A stretch of 64,000 nucleotides of DNA. Origin: Paralcaligenes sp. KSB-10. GTDB taxonomy: Bacteria > Pseudomonadota > Gammaproteobacteria > Burkholderiales > Burkholderiaceae_B. Below, one piece after another: positions 52,173 through 60,942 of the stretch. The stretch's first letter is position 1. Each line of letters begins with the position of its first letter. The stretch is from NCBI RefSeq assembly GCF_021266465.1, contig NZ_CP089848.1:2852001-2916000 (forward strand). The letters run 5' to 3'. Below the pieces are notes generated by a model that did not search any database, had not been told where the DNA came from, and saw only the letters and a list, made by a program, of their open reading frames with translations. The translations under genes and the position numbers were made by a program.

Positions 52173-52882
52173 GCGAGATTCTGCGGGTTACCGATCTCGT
52201 GGTTTCCTATGGCCACATCGAAGCGGTCAAAGGCATAAACCTGACACTGAACAGCGGCGAGATCACGGCCCTGGTCGGAGCCAATGGCGCGGGCAAGAGC
52301 ACCACCTTGCTGGCCATTTCAGGCTTGCTGAAATCCGTCCGCGGCCAAGTGCTGCTCGACGGTACCGACCTGACCCGGCTTTCGCCGCACCGGATCGTGC
52401 GCAGCGGCGTGGTTCAAGTCGCTGAAGGCCGGGCGATTCTCACTACGCTGACAATTCATGAAAACCTGGAACTGGGCGCCTATACCCGAAGCGACAAAGC
52501 GCAGATCGCCCAGGACCTGGACTGGGTATATACGCTGTTTCCGGTGCTGAAGAAACGCGCCGCCGGCCTGGCCGGAAACCTGTCGGGCGGCGAGCAGCAA
52601 ATGCTGGCGATCGCACGCGCATTGATGGCAAAGCCGCGCATATTATTGCTCGATGAACCATCCATGGGCCTGGCACCCCTGCTGGTGCGGGAAATCTTCC
52701 AGATCCTGCAGGAAATCAATCGCACCGGTCTCACCATCTTTCTGGTCGAGCAAAATGTACGGCAGGCCCTGCGCATCGCGCAGCGCGGCTATGTGCTTGA
52801 AACCGGCCGGATCGTGCTGGCCGACAACGGTGAAAACCTGCTGCACAACCCCAGGGTAATCGAAGCCTATATGGGCGGATAG
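52169..52882 (+). CDS. Branched-chain-amino-acid-type ABC ATPase (LivF)
   Basis: 237 residues from ATG 52169. Walker A LVGANGAGKSTTLLAISG, VVQVAEGRAILTTLTIHENLELGAY, signature LSGGEQQMLAIARALM, Walker B LLLLDEPSMGLAPLLVR. Completes the second importer. It is convergent with gamma-glutamyltransferase with a 23-base gap. Confidence 0.92.
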   Translation: MSEILRVTDLVVSYGHIEAVKGINLTLNSGEITALVGANGAGKSTTLLAISGLLKSVRGQVLLDGTDLTRLSPHRIVRSGVVQVAEGRAILTTLTIHENLELGAYTRSDKAQIAQDLDWVYTLFPVLKKRAAGLAGNLSGGEQQMLAIARALMAKPRILLLDEPSMGLAPLLVREIFQILQEINRTGLTIFLVEQNVRQALRIAQRGYVLETGRIVLADNGENLLHNPRVIEAYMGG

Positions 52883-52905
52883 CGGGGCGAAGGTATTAAA
52901 AATCG

Positions 52906-54504
52906 TCAAGACACGGCTACATGGCTATCCCTGCGAGCATCGCGCGCACCCATATAGCACCCATTGCGCCGCATTAAAATCTGCATACCGCCGAAATCCC
53001 AAGTACTGGTCTTCTGGGCCGTGACCTCATGCCCCAATGCGGCCAGTTTCTGCTTGGTATGCTCGTTGAAACCAGGCTCCAGGACGACTCGCAGCCCTTC
53101 ATTGACTTTGAAACGCGGCGCATCGACGATCGCCTGGGGGTTCTGGCCGTACCCGGCCAACCGCGCCACAAGCTGTACATGCCCTTGCGGCTGGAATTTG
53201 CCGCCGGTTGCTCCAAATGCCGCCATCGCACCGTTATCACGCCGCAGGAACCCCGGCAATATGGTATGGAAAGGGCGGGCGCCAGGAGCAAGACGAGCAG
53301 GCGAATCGGGATCAAGGGAAAAACCGGCGCCCCGGTTCTGCAAGGCAATACCCGTTTCAGGCACTACCACGCCAGACCCGAACCCCATGTAATTGGACTG
53401 GATGAACGACACCATCATCCCCGAAGCGTCTCCTGCAGCAAGGTAAACCGTTCCCGCGATAGGCGGAGGGATGTGGCCGAAATCGATCGCGCGATCGGGG
53501 TCGATCAGAGCCGCCGCTCGCGCCACACGTGCCGCGGACAGCAGCTCCGCGGAATCTGCCGCCATGTTCCGCGGATCGCCGAGCAAGGGCGCGACATGCG
53601 CAAAGGCGAGCTTTATCGCCTCGATTTGCAAATGCAGCGCCATCGCGGAATCCGGATCAAAGCCGGCAATGTCCAAATGATCGAGAATGGCCAGCGCATA
53701 AAGGGCCACTAAGCCCTGACCGTTGGGCGGCATTTCGAAAACCAGGGTATCTTTGAACCTGGCATTCAGTACTTCGGTCCAGTTGGCTCTGTGAGCCGCA
53801 AGGTCTTCCAGCGAGAGATCGGCACCGCAATCGGCCGCATAGCCCGCCATCAGCCGCGCCGTCGAGCCCTCATAAAAATCCTGGCCATGGCTGCCCGCTA
53901 CGCGCCGCAGCGTCTCTGCAAGCTCGGGCTGCTTGAACACTTCACCCACCTTCGGCGCGCTGCCGGACGGTAGGAAAGTCCGGCTGAAATTCGGCTGTCC
54001 GGATAATTCGGCGGCCTGCTCCGCCCATTTTTGCGCAACTCCGGGCGAAACGAAGAAACCTTGGCTCGCGTAATGGATTGCCGACTCCAGCAATTGAGGA
54101 AACGGGATGCTGCCGTACTCGCCGGACAGTGACGACCAGGCAGAGATCGCACCGGGCACCGTTACGCTGTCCCAGCCTCTTTGCGGCATTTTTCCGCCAT
54201 TTCTTTGCGCCATGCGCGCCAGGTCCGATTTTTGAGGGGCACGGCCGGTGGCATTCAGTCCTCGCAAGCGCGAGCCGTCCCAGACCATGGCGAACGCATC
54301 ACCGCCTATGCCATTATTTGTCGGCTCCACCACGGCTATAACGGCTGCGGCGGCGACAGCCGCATCGACGGCATTGCCCCCGTTGTCGAGAATATGCAGG
54401 CCTGCCTGCGCCGCCAAAGGTTGCGACGCAACCACCATACGCTCTCCGAACACCGGCCGGATCGTCGATAAATACGGAAATTCGTCGATGGGACTTCGTT
54501 GCAT
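52906..54504 (-). CDS. Gamma-glutamyltransferase family protein
   Basis: 532 residues. GGT hallmarks are MVVASQPLAAQAGLHILDNGGNAVDAAVAAAAVIAVVEPTNNGIGGDAF, PNGQGLVALYAL and GTVYLAAGDASGMMVSFIQSN, where the threonine (about residue 352) is the autoprocessing nucleophile. The protein lacks a clear signal peptide, and its short loop around the nucleophile resembles YwrD-like members rather than E. coli Ggt. It follows a Bug receptor gene by four bases, so substrate capture and cleavage or acyl transfer may be linked. It could also be a cephalosporin-acylase-like amidase. Confidence 0.88.
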   Translation of the reverse strand: MQRSPIDEFPYLSTIRPVFGERMVVASQPLAAQAGLHILDNGGNAVDAAVAAAAVIAVVEPTNNGIGGDAFAMVWDGSRLRGLNATGRAPQKSDLARMAQRNGGKMPQRGWDSVTVPGAISAWSSLSGEYGSIPFPQLLESAIHYASQGFFVSPGVAQKWAEQAAELSGQPNFSRTFLPSGSAPKVGEVFKQPELAETLRRVAGSHGQDFYEGSTARLMAGYAADCGADLSLEDLAAHRANWTEVLNARFKDTLVFEMPPNGQGLVALYALAILDHLDIAGFDPDSAMALHLQIEAIKLAFAHVAPLLGDPRNMAADSAELLSAARVARAAALIDPDRAIDFGHIPPPIAGTVYLAAGDASGMMVSFIQSNYMGFGSGVVVPETGIALQNRGAGFSLDPDSPARLAPGARPFHTILPGFLRRDNGAMAAFGATGGKFQPQGHVQLVARLAGYGQNPQAIVDAPRFKVNEGLRVVLEPGFNEHTKQKLAALGHEVTAQKTSTWDFGGMQILMRRNGCYMGARDARRDSHVAVS

Positions 54505-54508
54505 CGCG

Positions 54509-55492
54509 CTAGCCGCCGACGGCTATGTTCGAATGTTTGACAATTTTCGTCCATCGCGCCGACTCGGCGCGCACGAATGCCGCAAATTTCGCCATGCTTT
54601 CCGGTTCGGGCGTAATACCCAATTTATCAAACTGCGTGCGCACATCCGGCTCCTGCAGGATTATTCCGATTTCCTTATTCAGACTGGCCGCCACCGGCCC
54701 GGGTACGCCGGCTGGCCCAAACAAGCCAAACCAGGCCGTCACCTGATAGTCCGGCAAACCTTGCTCCATCAATGTCGGCAGCTCCGGCAGATAGGCACTG
54801 CGTTTGGCTCCGCTGACAGCCAGGGCCGTGACGGTGCCCGCTTTTATATGTGGAACAGCCGTTGTCACCAGGTCGAACATGACGTCGACCTGCCCGCTTA
54901 ACAACGCATTCATGGCAGGCGCGCTGCCGCGATAAGGAATGTGCGTCATTTTTATACCGGCTTGACTGTCGAGCAAGACGCCGGCCAAATGATTCGATGT
55001 CCCTATACCCGCCGACGAATACGTCAGCTTGCCCGGTTTGCTCTTGGCCAGGGCAATCAGTCCGGACAGACTTTTGATTCCGAGAGACGGCCGGACAAGC
55101 AGCACAAATGGCATCGAAGCAACCCGGGCCACAGGAGTAAAGTCCTTCACGGGATCGTACCTGGCGTTGGGATTGACGGCCGGTGTCATGGCGTTGGAGC
55201 TGACCGTGCCAAGTAAAAGAGTATAGCCATCCGCCGGCGCAGTAACGACGCTGCGCGCCCCGACAATCGAGCCGCCGCCAGGCTTGTTCTCGACGATAAA
55301 AGGCTGCCCCATTCGTTCTTGCAGTTTCTGCGCAAGAATGCGCCCCAGAATGTCGGCCGATCCGCCCGGCGGATACGGCACCACAATATGGACGGCATGC
55401 GATGGAAAGCCGGCACTTTGGGCCACGGGGGCAACAGCGGCCAGCATTGCTATCGCCATAGAGGCGCCCAAGCATTTCTTGATCCACTTCAT
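54509..55492 (-). CDS. Bug-family tripartite tricarboxylate-type substrate-binding protein
   Basis: 327 residues, signal peptide 1-26 (AQS/AG). Bug motifs are HIVVPYPPGGSADILGRILAQKL, VENKPGGGSIVGARSVVTAPADGYT and YSSAGIGTSNHLAGVLLDSQ. It is the first gene of a two-gene unit with gamma-glutamyltransferase, which is unusual company for this family. The ligand may be a gamma-glutamyl or related carboxylate. No TctAB genes are near. Confidence 0.92.
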   Translation of the reverse strand: MKWIKKCLGASMAIAMLAAVAPVAQSAGFPSHAVHIVVPYPPGGSADILGRILAQKLQERMGQPFIVENKPGGGSIVGARSVVTAPADGYTLLLGTVSSNAMTPAVNPNARYDPVKDFTPVARVASMPFVLLVRPSLGIKSLSGLIALAKSKPGKLTYSSAGIGTSNHLAGVLLDSQAGIKMTHIPYRGSAPAMNALLSGQVDVMFDLVTTAVPHIKAGTVTALAVSGAKRSAYLPELPTLMEQGLPDYQVTAWFGLFGPAGVPGPVAASLNKEIGIILQEPDVRTQFDKLGITPEPESMAKFAAFVRAESARWTKIVKHSNIAVGG

Positions 55493-55616
55493 CGGAACAC
55501 TCCCACAGAAAGAGACGACCGGAACAGACAGATTTCAACGCAGCGGCAAAACACCCGGATGCCGCCAAACCGCAATGCAGATCAAAACCCGACTCAGTTC
55601 GCCAGGGGTCGGCACA

Positions 55617-56534
55617 TCAGCGAATCGGGACCGCTTGGCTGCCGTCCACCTCCGGGATCGAAGGAATCTCGACATCATATTCAGCGACATCCGCGCGGAT
55701 CTGGTCCAGCGATTTTTTGATAATGCTCATTTCTTCGTCGGGATGCGTCGCTCCCAATCCGTGTTCGGCAGCCAAGGCGCGATTGTGTCCGGCCCGAAGC
55801 CGCTCTTCCTGGGGCAGGTTGACTACCGCATAGACCCCATTGAGCAATGTCCCTTGCAGCTTCTTCGCAAATCGCCGGCCCAGCATGGCCTTTTCATCCA
55901 TGGAAAGGTCTTCAAAGAAACGCCGCATAATAATGCGCCCGAACTGTATATGGCGGGCCTCGTCGCGCAGAATCAGCTTGCACGCCGTTCGTATCGAACT
56001 GAATCGGGCATTCTGATAGCGCGCCTGCAGCAACTCGCCGGACAACTGTTCAAACAAAGTATTGACCGCCATACCTCCATAGAACGACATGGTTTTTTCC
56101 GCCTGTTCGTTATGGAATTGCGGAATGATCGACTGAAAATAGTCCGCTCGCGGCGACGGCTGGTAGCCCCCCAGGGCCGCTGCAATCCGGAACGACGCTT
56201 CGTGGTGCCGCAGCTCTTCTGCGATAAAGTTCACCACATGCTGCTTGATCTCAAACGGCAGATGACCATATATGGCATCCCGCAGGCGTTCGGCGCCATA
56301 CGGAATGGCCCCATGCTCCATCCATGCCCGCAGGCTCCACCATTCCGCTCCGGCATCGCGAACTTCGGGGGGAAGCTGCGCCTCTTTAACGTCGCCATGA
56401 TCTATCGTTACCGGATCCCAGGCCAGTTCCCGTGCCTGGGTGCATAGCGTCCAGACATCGGGGAATTCCAGTTCGGACGCTATAGGATAAGGATTGGGGA
56501 CGGGGGTCAATTCTTCGAGTAAAGACGCTTGCAC
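55617..56534 (-). CDS. Ferritin-like diiron protein, putative oxygenase
   Basis: 305 residues, all-alpha. Iron-site motifs of the ferritin-like superfamily are FIAEELRHHEASFRIAAAL (ExxRHHE) and LILRDEARHIQFGRIIMRR (DEARH), with an intervening FEQLSGELLQ helix. The arrangement resembles AurF-type N-oxygenases and related diiron enzymes more than bacterioferritin or R2, but I cannot place it firmly. It stands alone, divergent from a LysR gene. It ends 125 bases after the Bug receptor gene begins, on the same strand. Confidence 0.78.
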   Translation of the reverse strand: MQASLLEELTPVPNPYPIASELEFPDVWTLCTQARELAWDPVTIDHGDVKEAQLPPEVRDAGAEWWSLRAWMEHGAIPYGAERLRDAIYGHLPFEIKQHVVNFIAEELRHHEASFRIAAALGGYQPSPRADYFQSIIPQFHNEQAEKTMSFYGGMAVNTLFEQLSGELLQARYQNARFSSIRTACKLILRDEARHIQFGRIIMRRFFEDLSMDEKAMLGRRFAKKLQGTLLNGVYAVVNLPQEERLRAGHNRALAAEHGLGATHPDEEMSIIKKSLDQIRADVAEYDVEIPSIPEVDGSQAVPIR

Positions 56535-56701
56535 AGTCGCCTCCTGGTCACGGTGGATAAGTCTGCAAAAAGTATAGGTTCAAGTTTGTAATATTTCTAA
56601 TACTATCGATCAGACACGGTGATACTATTTTTATGCGAAAAACGAAGGCCGCGGGCTCCGGCCAGCGCGACGCGCGCATCGATGTAAACAGGGAGAATCG
56701 A

Positions 56702-57637
56702 ATGGTCGATCTTAGACAGTTGCAGCAATTTGTGATGGTCGCAACCGAGCTGAATTTTCATCGCGCCGCCGAACGCCTGTTTATGTCCCAACCGCCGCTC
56801 AGCGCCGCGATTCGTCGTCTCGAACAGGATATCAATGTTGTACTGTTCGACCGAAATCGCCACCAGGTCAGACTCACTTCCGCAGGCGAAGTCTTTTTAA
56901 AGGAAGCGCGCCGTACCCTTGCGCAAGCACAATTCGCCGTCGAAGCGGCGCAAGGTATCGGCCAGGGGCTCGCCGGCGTGCTGCGCCTGTCTTTCGTACC
57001 AAGCGCCGCGCTTGACCTTTTACCCCCGCTGCTACAGCGTTTTCAGAAAATGTATCCAGGGATACGCCTTGTCCTTACGGCCGAAACCACTGAGCGGGAA
57101 ATCACCGCGCTACGCTCGGGAAGTATAGATCTGGCTATTGTGGTGCCTCCGGTCGAAGAATCATTCGGCGTCGATCTGGCCGTGTTACGCGTCGAGACCA
57201 TGGTGCTTGCCGTGCCTGTAAGCCACCGCTTTGCGGCAAAGAAGCAAGTGCCCTTGCGCTCATTGGCAAAGGAATGGTTTATTTCATTTCCCTTTACCGA
57301 AGGGCGCGGCTTTGCCGGATCGGTGCTGGCGGCATGCCATAGTGCGGGCTTTTCACCCCGCATAGCGCAGGAAGCTTCGCAAATGCAAACCATACTGACG
57401 CTGGTCGCAAGCGGCCTTGGCGTAGCACTCGTCCCTGCCGCCATGCAATCGGTTCATATCCACAACGTGACATACCTTGATGTCTCCGGTTCCCAGGGGC
57501 TGCTTCGGTATGAGCTGGCACTCGCATCGATGATCGACAGGCGGAGCCCTATAGTGAAGGCATTCATAACGGAAGCAACGCGGTCGACGCCGAAGTCCCT
57601 GCAAAAGGACAAAGCGCTTTGCAGCGCCCCATCCTGA
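56702..57637 (+). CDS. LysR-family transcriptional regulator
   Basis: 311 residues from ATG 56702 (GGGAG upstream; the frame opens at 56633). MVDLRQLQQFVMVATELNFHRAAERLFMSQPPLSAAIRRLEQDINVVLFDRNRHQVRLTSAGEVFL is the HTH domain of the CatR/BenM-like group, normally sensing aromatic or carboxylic acids. It is divergent from the diiron protein with a 167-base gap. ATACTAT occurs at 56600-56606 and again at 56622-56628, a possible binding half-site pair. Confidence 0.9.
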   Translation: MVDLRQLQQFVMVATELNFHRAAERLFMSQPPLSAAIRRLEQDINVVLFDRNRHQVRLTSAGEVFLKEARRTLAQAQFAVEAAQGIGQGLAGVLRLSFVPSAALDLLPPLLQRFQKMYPGIRLVLTAETTEREITALRSGSIDLAIVVPPVEESFGVDLAVLRVETMVLAVPVSHRFAAKKQVPLRSLAKEWFISFPFTEGRGFAGSVLAACHSAGFSPRIAQEASQMQTILTLVASGLGVALVPAAMQSVHIHNVTYLDVSGSQGLLRYELALASMIDRRSPIVKAFITEATRSTPKSLQKDKALCSAPS

Positions 57638-57703
57638 AAAAAGATAAAGCCGGATAACCAGGTTCGGCAAGAAAACAGCCACAAGTGGAAACGCGGCTTT
57701 CCG

Positions 57704-58678
57704 TCAGCCGGACGTCCAAAGGTGTTGCGCGGCGTAAGCACGCCACGGACGCCAGGCATCCGCTCGGGCGAGAAGTTCGGATGAAGAATAATCCCGCCCT
57801 TCCAGCCTGGCCATTGCGCGCATGAGGCCGATGTCGGCGGACGGAAAGGCATCCGGCTCGTGCAACTGGCGCAAGGCAATGTATTGCGCGGTCCACTCCC
57901 CTACGCCACGGATCTTGCGCAAGCGCTTCACCGCTTCATCAAGCCCGCCGGTCGTATCGAAAAGATGTGTGTCGGCAATGGCGGCCTCTGCCACAGCGGA
58001 AAGCGTCGCCGCCCGGCTGCGGGGCATTCCCAGAGACGCCAGATCCGTGGCCGCTATGGTCTCGGGCCTTGGAAACACATGGGTCAAATCGCCGTCCGGC
58101 CGCGCCAGGGGCTCGCCATGAGCGGCAACCATGCGTCCGGCCAGGCGCACAGCGGCGGCAACCGTAATCTGTTGCCCCAGCACGGCACGCATAGACAGTT
58201 CGAAGCCATCCCAGGCACCCGGAACGCGCAAGCCCGGCCGTGCCTTCACCAGAGGAGCCAGCACCCGGTCTTTGGCAAGATGGGCCGCAATAACGGAGGG
58301 ATCCACTGCCAGATCGAACACCCGGCTCAGTCGCGCGACGATGACCGGCAAAACCGAGGGCTTGGAAAATCGCACTGTCGCGCGCAAGACATTGCCGTCG
58401 GCGGCGCGGACGGCAACCATTCCCTGCTCGCCATCCAGCTGCATCGTACGCGCATAACAGTCGGCAGAGACGGTCTCGATACCGGTAATGGCTCGCCGGC
58501 GCAGAAATTCCAGCATGGACGCCCAATCGTACGGAGGACGATAAGGCAGCAAAATGTCGATCTCGCCAGGTGGCCCGGCCGGGGCCTCCTGCGCCACAGC
58601 CGAACCGGCTGCATTAGCGAGCCGCGAGGGTTGCCTTCGCGGGCATCCGCGGGAACTGGCGTTATGATCAAGATCCAT
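57704..58678 (-). CDS. alkA: DNA-3-methyladenine glycosylase II (AlkA)
   Basis: 324 residues. After a 35-residue non-conserved start come an AlkA N-terminal domain (DILLPYRPPYDWASMLEFLRRRAITGIETV) and the HhH-GPD glycosylase domain: VPGAWDGFELSMRAVLGQQITVAAAVRLAGRMV, KIRGVGEWTAQYIALR (helix-hairpin-helix) and FPSADIGLMRAM, whose aspartate matches the catalytic one of E. coli AlkA. It removes alkylated bases. In many bacteria AlkA carries an Ada domain; this one does not. The ada gene lies 29 kb away. Confidence 0.9.
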   Translation of the reverse strand: MDLDHNASSRGCPRRQPSRLANAAGSAVAQEAPAGPPGEIDILLPYRPPYDWASMLEFLRRRAITGIETVSADCYARTMQLDGEQGMVAVRAADGNVLRATVRFSKPSVLPVIVARLSRVFDLAVDPSVIAAHLAKDRVLAPLVKARPGLRVPGAWDGFELSMRAVLGQQITVAAAVRLAGRMVAAHGEPLARPDGDLTHVFPRPETIAATDLASLGMPRSRAATLSAVAEAAIADTHLFDTTGGLDEAVKRLRKIRGVGEWTAQYIALRQLHEPDAFPSADIGLMRAMARLEGRDYSSSELLARADAWRPWRAYAAQHLWTSG

Positions 58679-58756
58679 GCGGAAATGCTAGTGCAGCGTC
58701 CATGCGCTGTCCAGCGGTTTTCGAGCATTGCCATCGATACATCAGGAGCCCATGAC

Positions 58757-59806
58757 ATGCGTTACAAAAAATTCGGCCGCACCGGCCTGTTCGTTTCCGA
58801 ACTCTGCCTCGGTACCATGACATTCGGCGGGCAGGACGGCATGTGGGGCCAGATCGGCACCCTCCAACAGCTTGAAGCGGACCGGCTGATCGGCCATGCG
58901 CTGGATGCCGGCATCAATTTCATCGATACCGCCGACATTTACTCCGAAGGCAATTCGGAAATCATCACCGGGCAGGCACTGAAAAACCTGAAAGTGCCGC
59001 GCGAGAATGTCGTGGTTGCAACCAAGGTGTACGGCGAAACCGGCACGAAAAGCGTCAATTCGCGCGGCATGTCGCGCTATCACATCATGGATGGCGTGAA
59101 GGCCAGCCTGGCACGCCTGCAACTCGACCATATCGACCTCTATCAGATCCACGGTTTCGATCCCGCGACCCCCATTGAAGAGGCCGTGCGGGCCCTCGAC
59201 GATCTGGTGCGGCACGGCCATGTGCGGTATGTCGGCGTATCCAACTGGGCCGCCTGGCAGATCATGAAAGCCCTTGGAATCTCCGAGCGGCTCGGCCTCG
59301 CGCGGTTCGAATCCCTGCAGGCCTACTACACCATTGCCGGCCGCGATCTCGAACGTGAACTGATTCCGTTGCTGAATAGCGAAAATGTCGGGCTGCTGGT
59401 CTGGAGCCCGCTGGCCGGCGGCCTGTTAAGCGGCAAGTACGGCCGCAGCGTTCAGCCCGAAGAGGGCAGCCGTCGCGCCACTTTCGATTTCCCTCCGGTA
59501 AACCTTGAGCTCGCCTATGACTGCATCGAAGTCATGCGCGATATCGCCGAGCCCAGGGGCGTGTCTGTCGCACAGATCGCGCTCGCCTGGCTGTTGCACC
59601 AAAAGACCGTCACCAGCGTGATCGTCGGCGCAAAGCGTGTCGATCAACTGAAGGACAACATTGCGGCAACAGCCATCGAGCTGGACGGCGACGAACTCAG
59701 CGCGCTGGACACGGTAAGCGCCCTGCCGGCCGAGTATCCCGGCTGGATGCTCGCGCGCCTTGGCGCGTTTAGACACAAGCAACTGGCGGAGTCCGAGGGC
59801 GTTTGA
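58757..59806 (+). CDS. Aldo/keto reductase
   Basis: 349 residues from ATG 58757 (AGGAG 8 bases upstream); the frame opens at 57860, but that extension is antisense to alkA. The catalytic tetrad is visible: D and Y in DTADIYSEGNSE, K in VVVATKVYG and H in LYQIHGFDP. NADP-binding segments are VGVSNWAAWQ and SVIVGAKRVDQL. An AKR of the YajO/Tas-like group, reducing carbonyls with NADPH. No pathway partner is next to it. Confidence 0.92.
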   Translation: MRYKKFGRTGLFVSELCLGTMTFGGQDGMWGQIGTLQQLEADRLIGHALDAGINFIDTADIYSEGNSEIITGQALKNLKVPRENVVVATKVYGETGTKSVNSRGMSRYHIMDGVKASLARLQLDHIDLYQIHGFDPATPIEEAVRALDDLVRHGHVRYVGVSNWAAWQIMKALGISERLGLARFESLQAYYTIAGRDLERELIPLLNSENVGLLVWSPLAGGLLSGKYGRSVQPEEGSRRATFDFPPVNLELAYDCIEVMRDIAEPRGVSVAQIALAWLLHQKTVTSVIVGAKRVDQLKDNIAATAIELDGDELSALDTVSALPAEYPGWMLARLGAFRHKQLAESEGV

Positions 59807-59809
59807 GGT

Positions 59810-60802
59810 TTATTTACTCCGGCCTCGTCCAGGCCTTTCAGCTTTGGCCGCGGTATTGCCCTTCGGGCCAAACAGCTCCGCAACGGCGGCGCGCAGGCAT
59901 TCGATCAGTTGCTGCGTGCTTGTCGTCAAGCGCTGCCCGCGCATGGTGATAATACCCACGGGCGGCAGTTCCACGCCTACGTCCAGGGCCAATATCCTGA
60001 ACAGGCCTTCGCGCTCGAAATGCTGGCCGACCGAGCGGGCCATAAACCCTACCGCGTCAAGCTGACCGACAAAAGTGGCGATGGCGAAATACGAAGAGGA
60101 CTCAACCAGATCGATGGGCGGCTCCAGGCCGCAGCGGTGAAACTCCTGCTCGATCTTGACACGCAGCGATGCCCATGGAGGAGGCATGACGCAAGACATG
60201 CGGGCCAGGTCGGCCCACGTGGGCCTGGCTTTTCGAGCCAAAGGGTGGCCTCGCCTGACCACCGCCACCATGGGCTCGTTGTAGAGCGCCTCTGTCACCA
60301 GGTCGGGTGCCGCATAGCCTGGCTCCAGACGTCCCAGAAAAAAATCCAGCTCGTTGATTCTCAATTTGGGCAGCAAATGAGTAAGATCGCCCTCTTCGAT
60401 CAGGACAGTGGCCCGCGCCGAGCGTTCTTTCAGAAGCGCCACACCCCGCGACAACAATACCGGCAACGCGCCTCCCATGCAGCCCACGCGGGTGCGGCCG
60501 GCCGCCCCGCTTGCGACGGCCGAGATTTCATCGCGCGTGCGCTCGTACTGGGCCAACACCGAACGCGCAAACCGGATCAGCGACAGCCCCGCCGCTGTAG
60601 GTGCCGTACCGCGCGTCGAGCGATCGAACAGCGCCAGTCCCAGCATGCCTTCCACTTCCGTCAGCATTTTCGAAACGGCAGGCTGGCTTACTGAAAGAAA
60701 GTCGGCGGTGCGTCCGATATGCCGGAACTGATCCAGCGCCACCACCAACTGCAGGTGGCGTAACTTTATATTGGAGCGAAGTACCCGGTCTATCTGTGCC
60801 AT
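59810..60802 (-). CDS. LysR-family transcriptional regulator (GbpR/CbI-like)
   Basis: 330 residues. The HTH is LRHLQLVVALDQFRHIGRTADFLSVSQPAVSKMLTEVEGMLGLALFDRSTRGTAPTAAG. The N-terminal lead (about 17 residues) and RHLQL start are like the galactose-binding-protein regulator GbpR group. It is divergent from a Bug receptor/UxaA/aldolase operon with 140 bases between. A palindrome at 60816-60831 lies just upstream of its start. Confidence 0.9.
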   Translation of the reverse strand: MAQIDRVLRSNIKLRHLQLVVALDQFRHIGRTADFLSVSQPAVSKMLTEVEGMLGLALFDRSTRGTAPTAAGLSLIRFARSVLAQYERTRDEISAVASGAAGRTRVGCMGGALPVLLSRGVALLKERSARATVLIEEGDLTHLLPKLRINELDFFLGRLEPGYAAPDLVTEALYNEPMVAVVRRGHPLARKARPTWADLARMSCVMPPPWASLRVKIEQEFHRCGLEPPIDLVESSSYFAIATFVGQLDAVGFMARSVGQHFEREGLFRILALDVGVELPPVGIITMRGQRLTTSTQQLIECLRAAVAELFGPKGNTAAKAERPGRGRSK

Positions 60803-60815
60803 GATTCAAATATAA

Positions 60816-60831
60816 ATAACCTTTAGGTTAT
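60816..60831. promoter_or_regulatory. LysR operator candidate
   Basis: ATAACCT (60816-60822), TT, AGGTTAT (60825-60831): a perfect 7-bp dyad 14 bases upstream of the LysR start codon and about 112 bases before the divergent Bug gene start. Confidence 0.55.
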
Positions 60832-60942
60832 GAATAGATTCCAATATTTGATTAGATAATTATGATGGAGTTTACGACAATAAATAACTGGCACGTGAAA
60901 TTCGACCGCCCAGCAATACGAATAACTTCTGTAGGAAGACCA

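Noticed and set aside
57860-58756. N-terminal 299-codon extension of the aldo/keto reductase frame
   Set aside because: It is antisense to alkA; the reductase itself starts at ATG 58757 with a good ribosome site.
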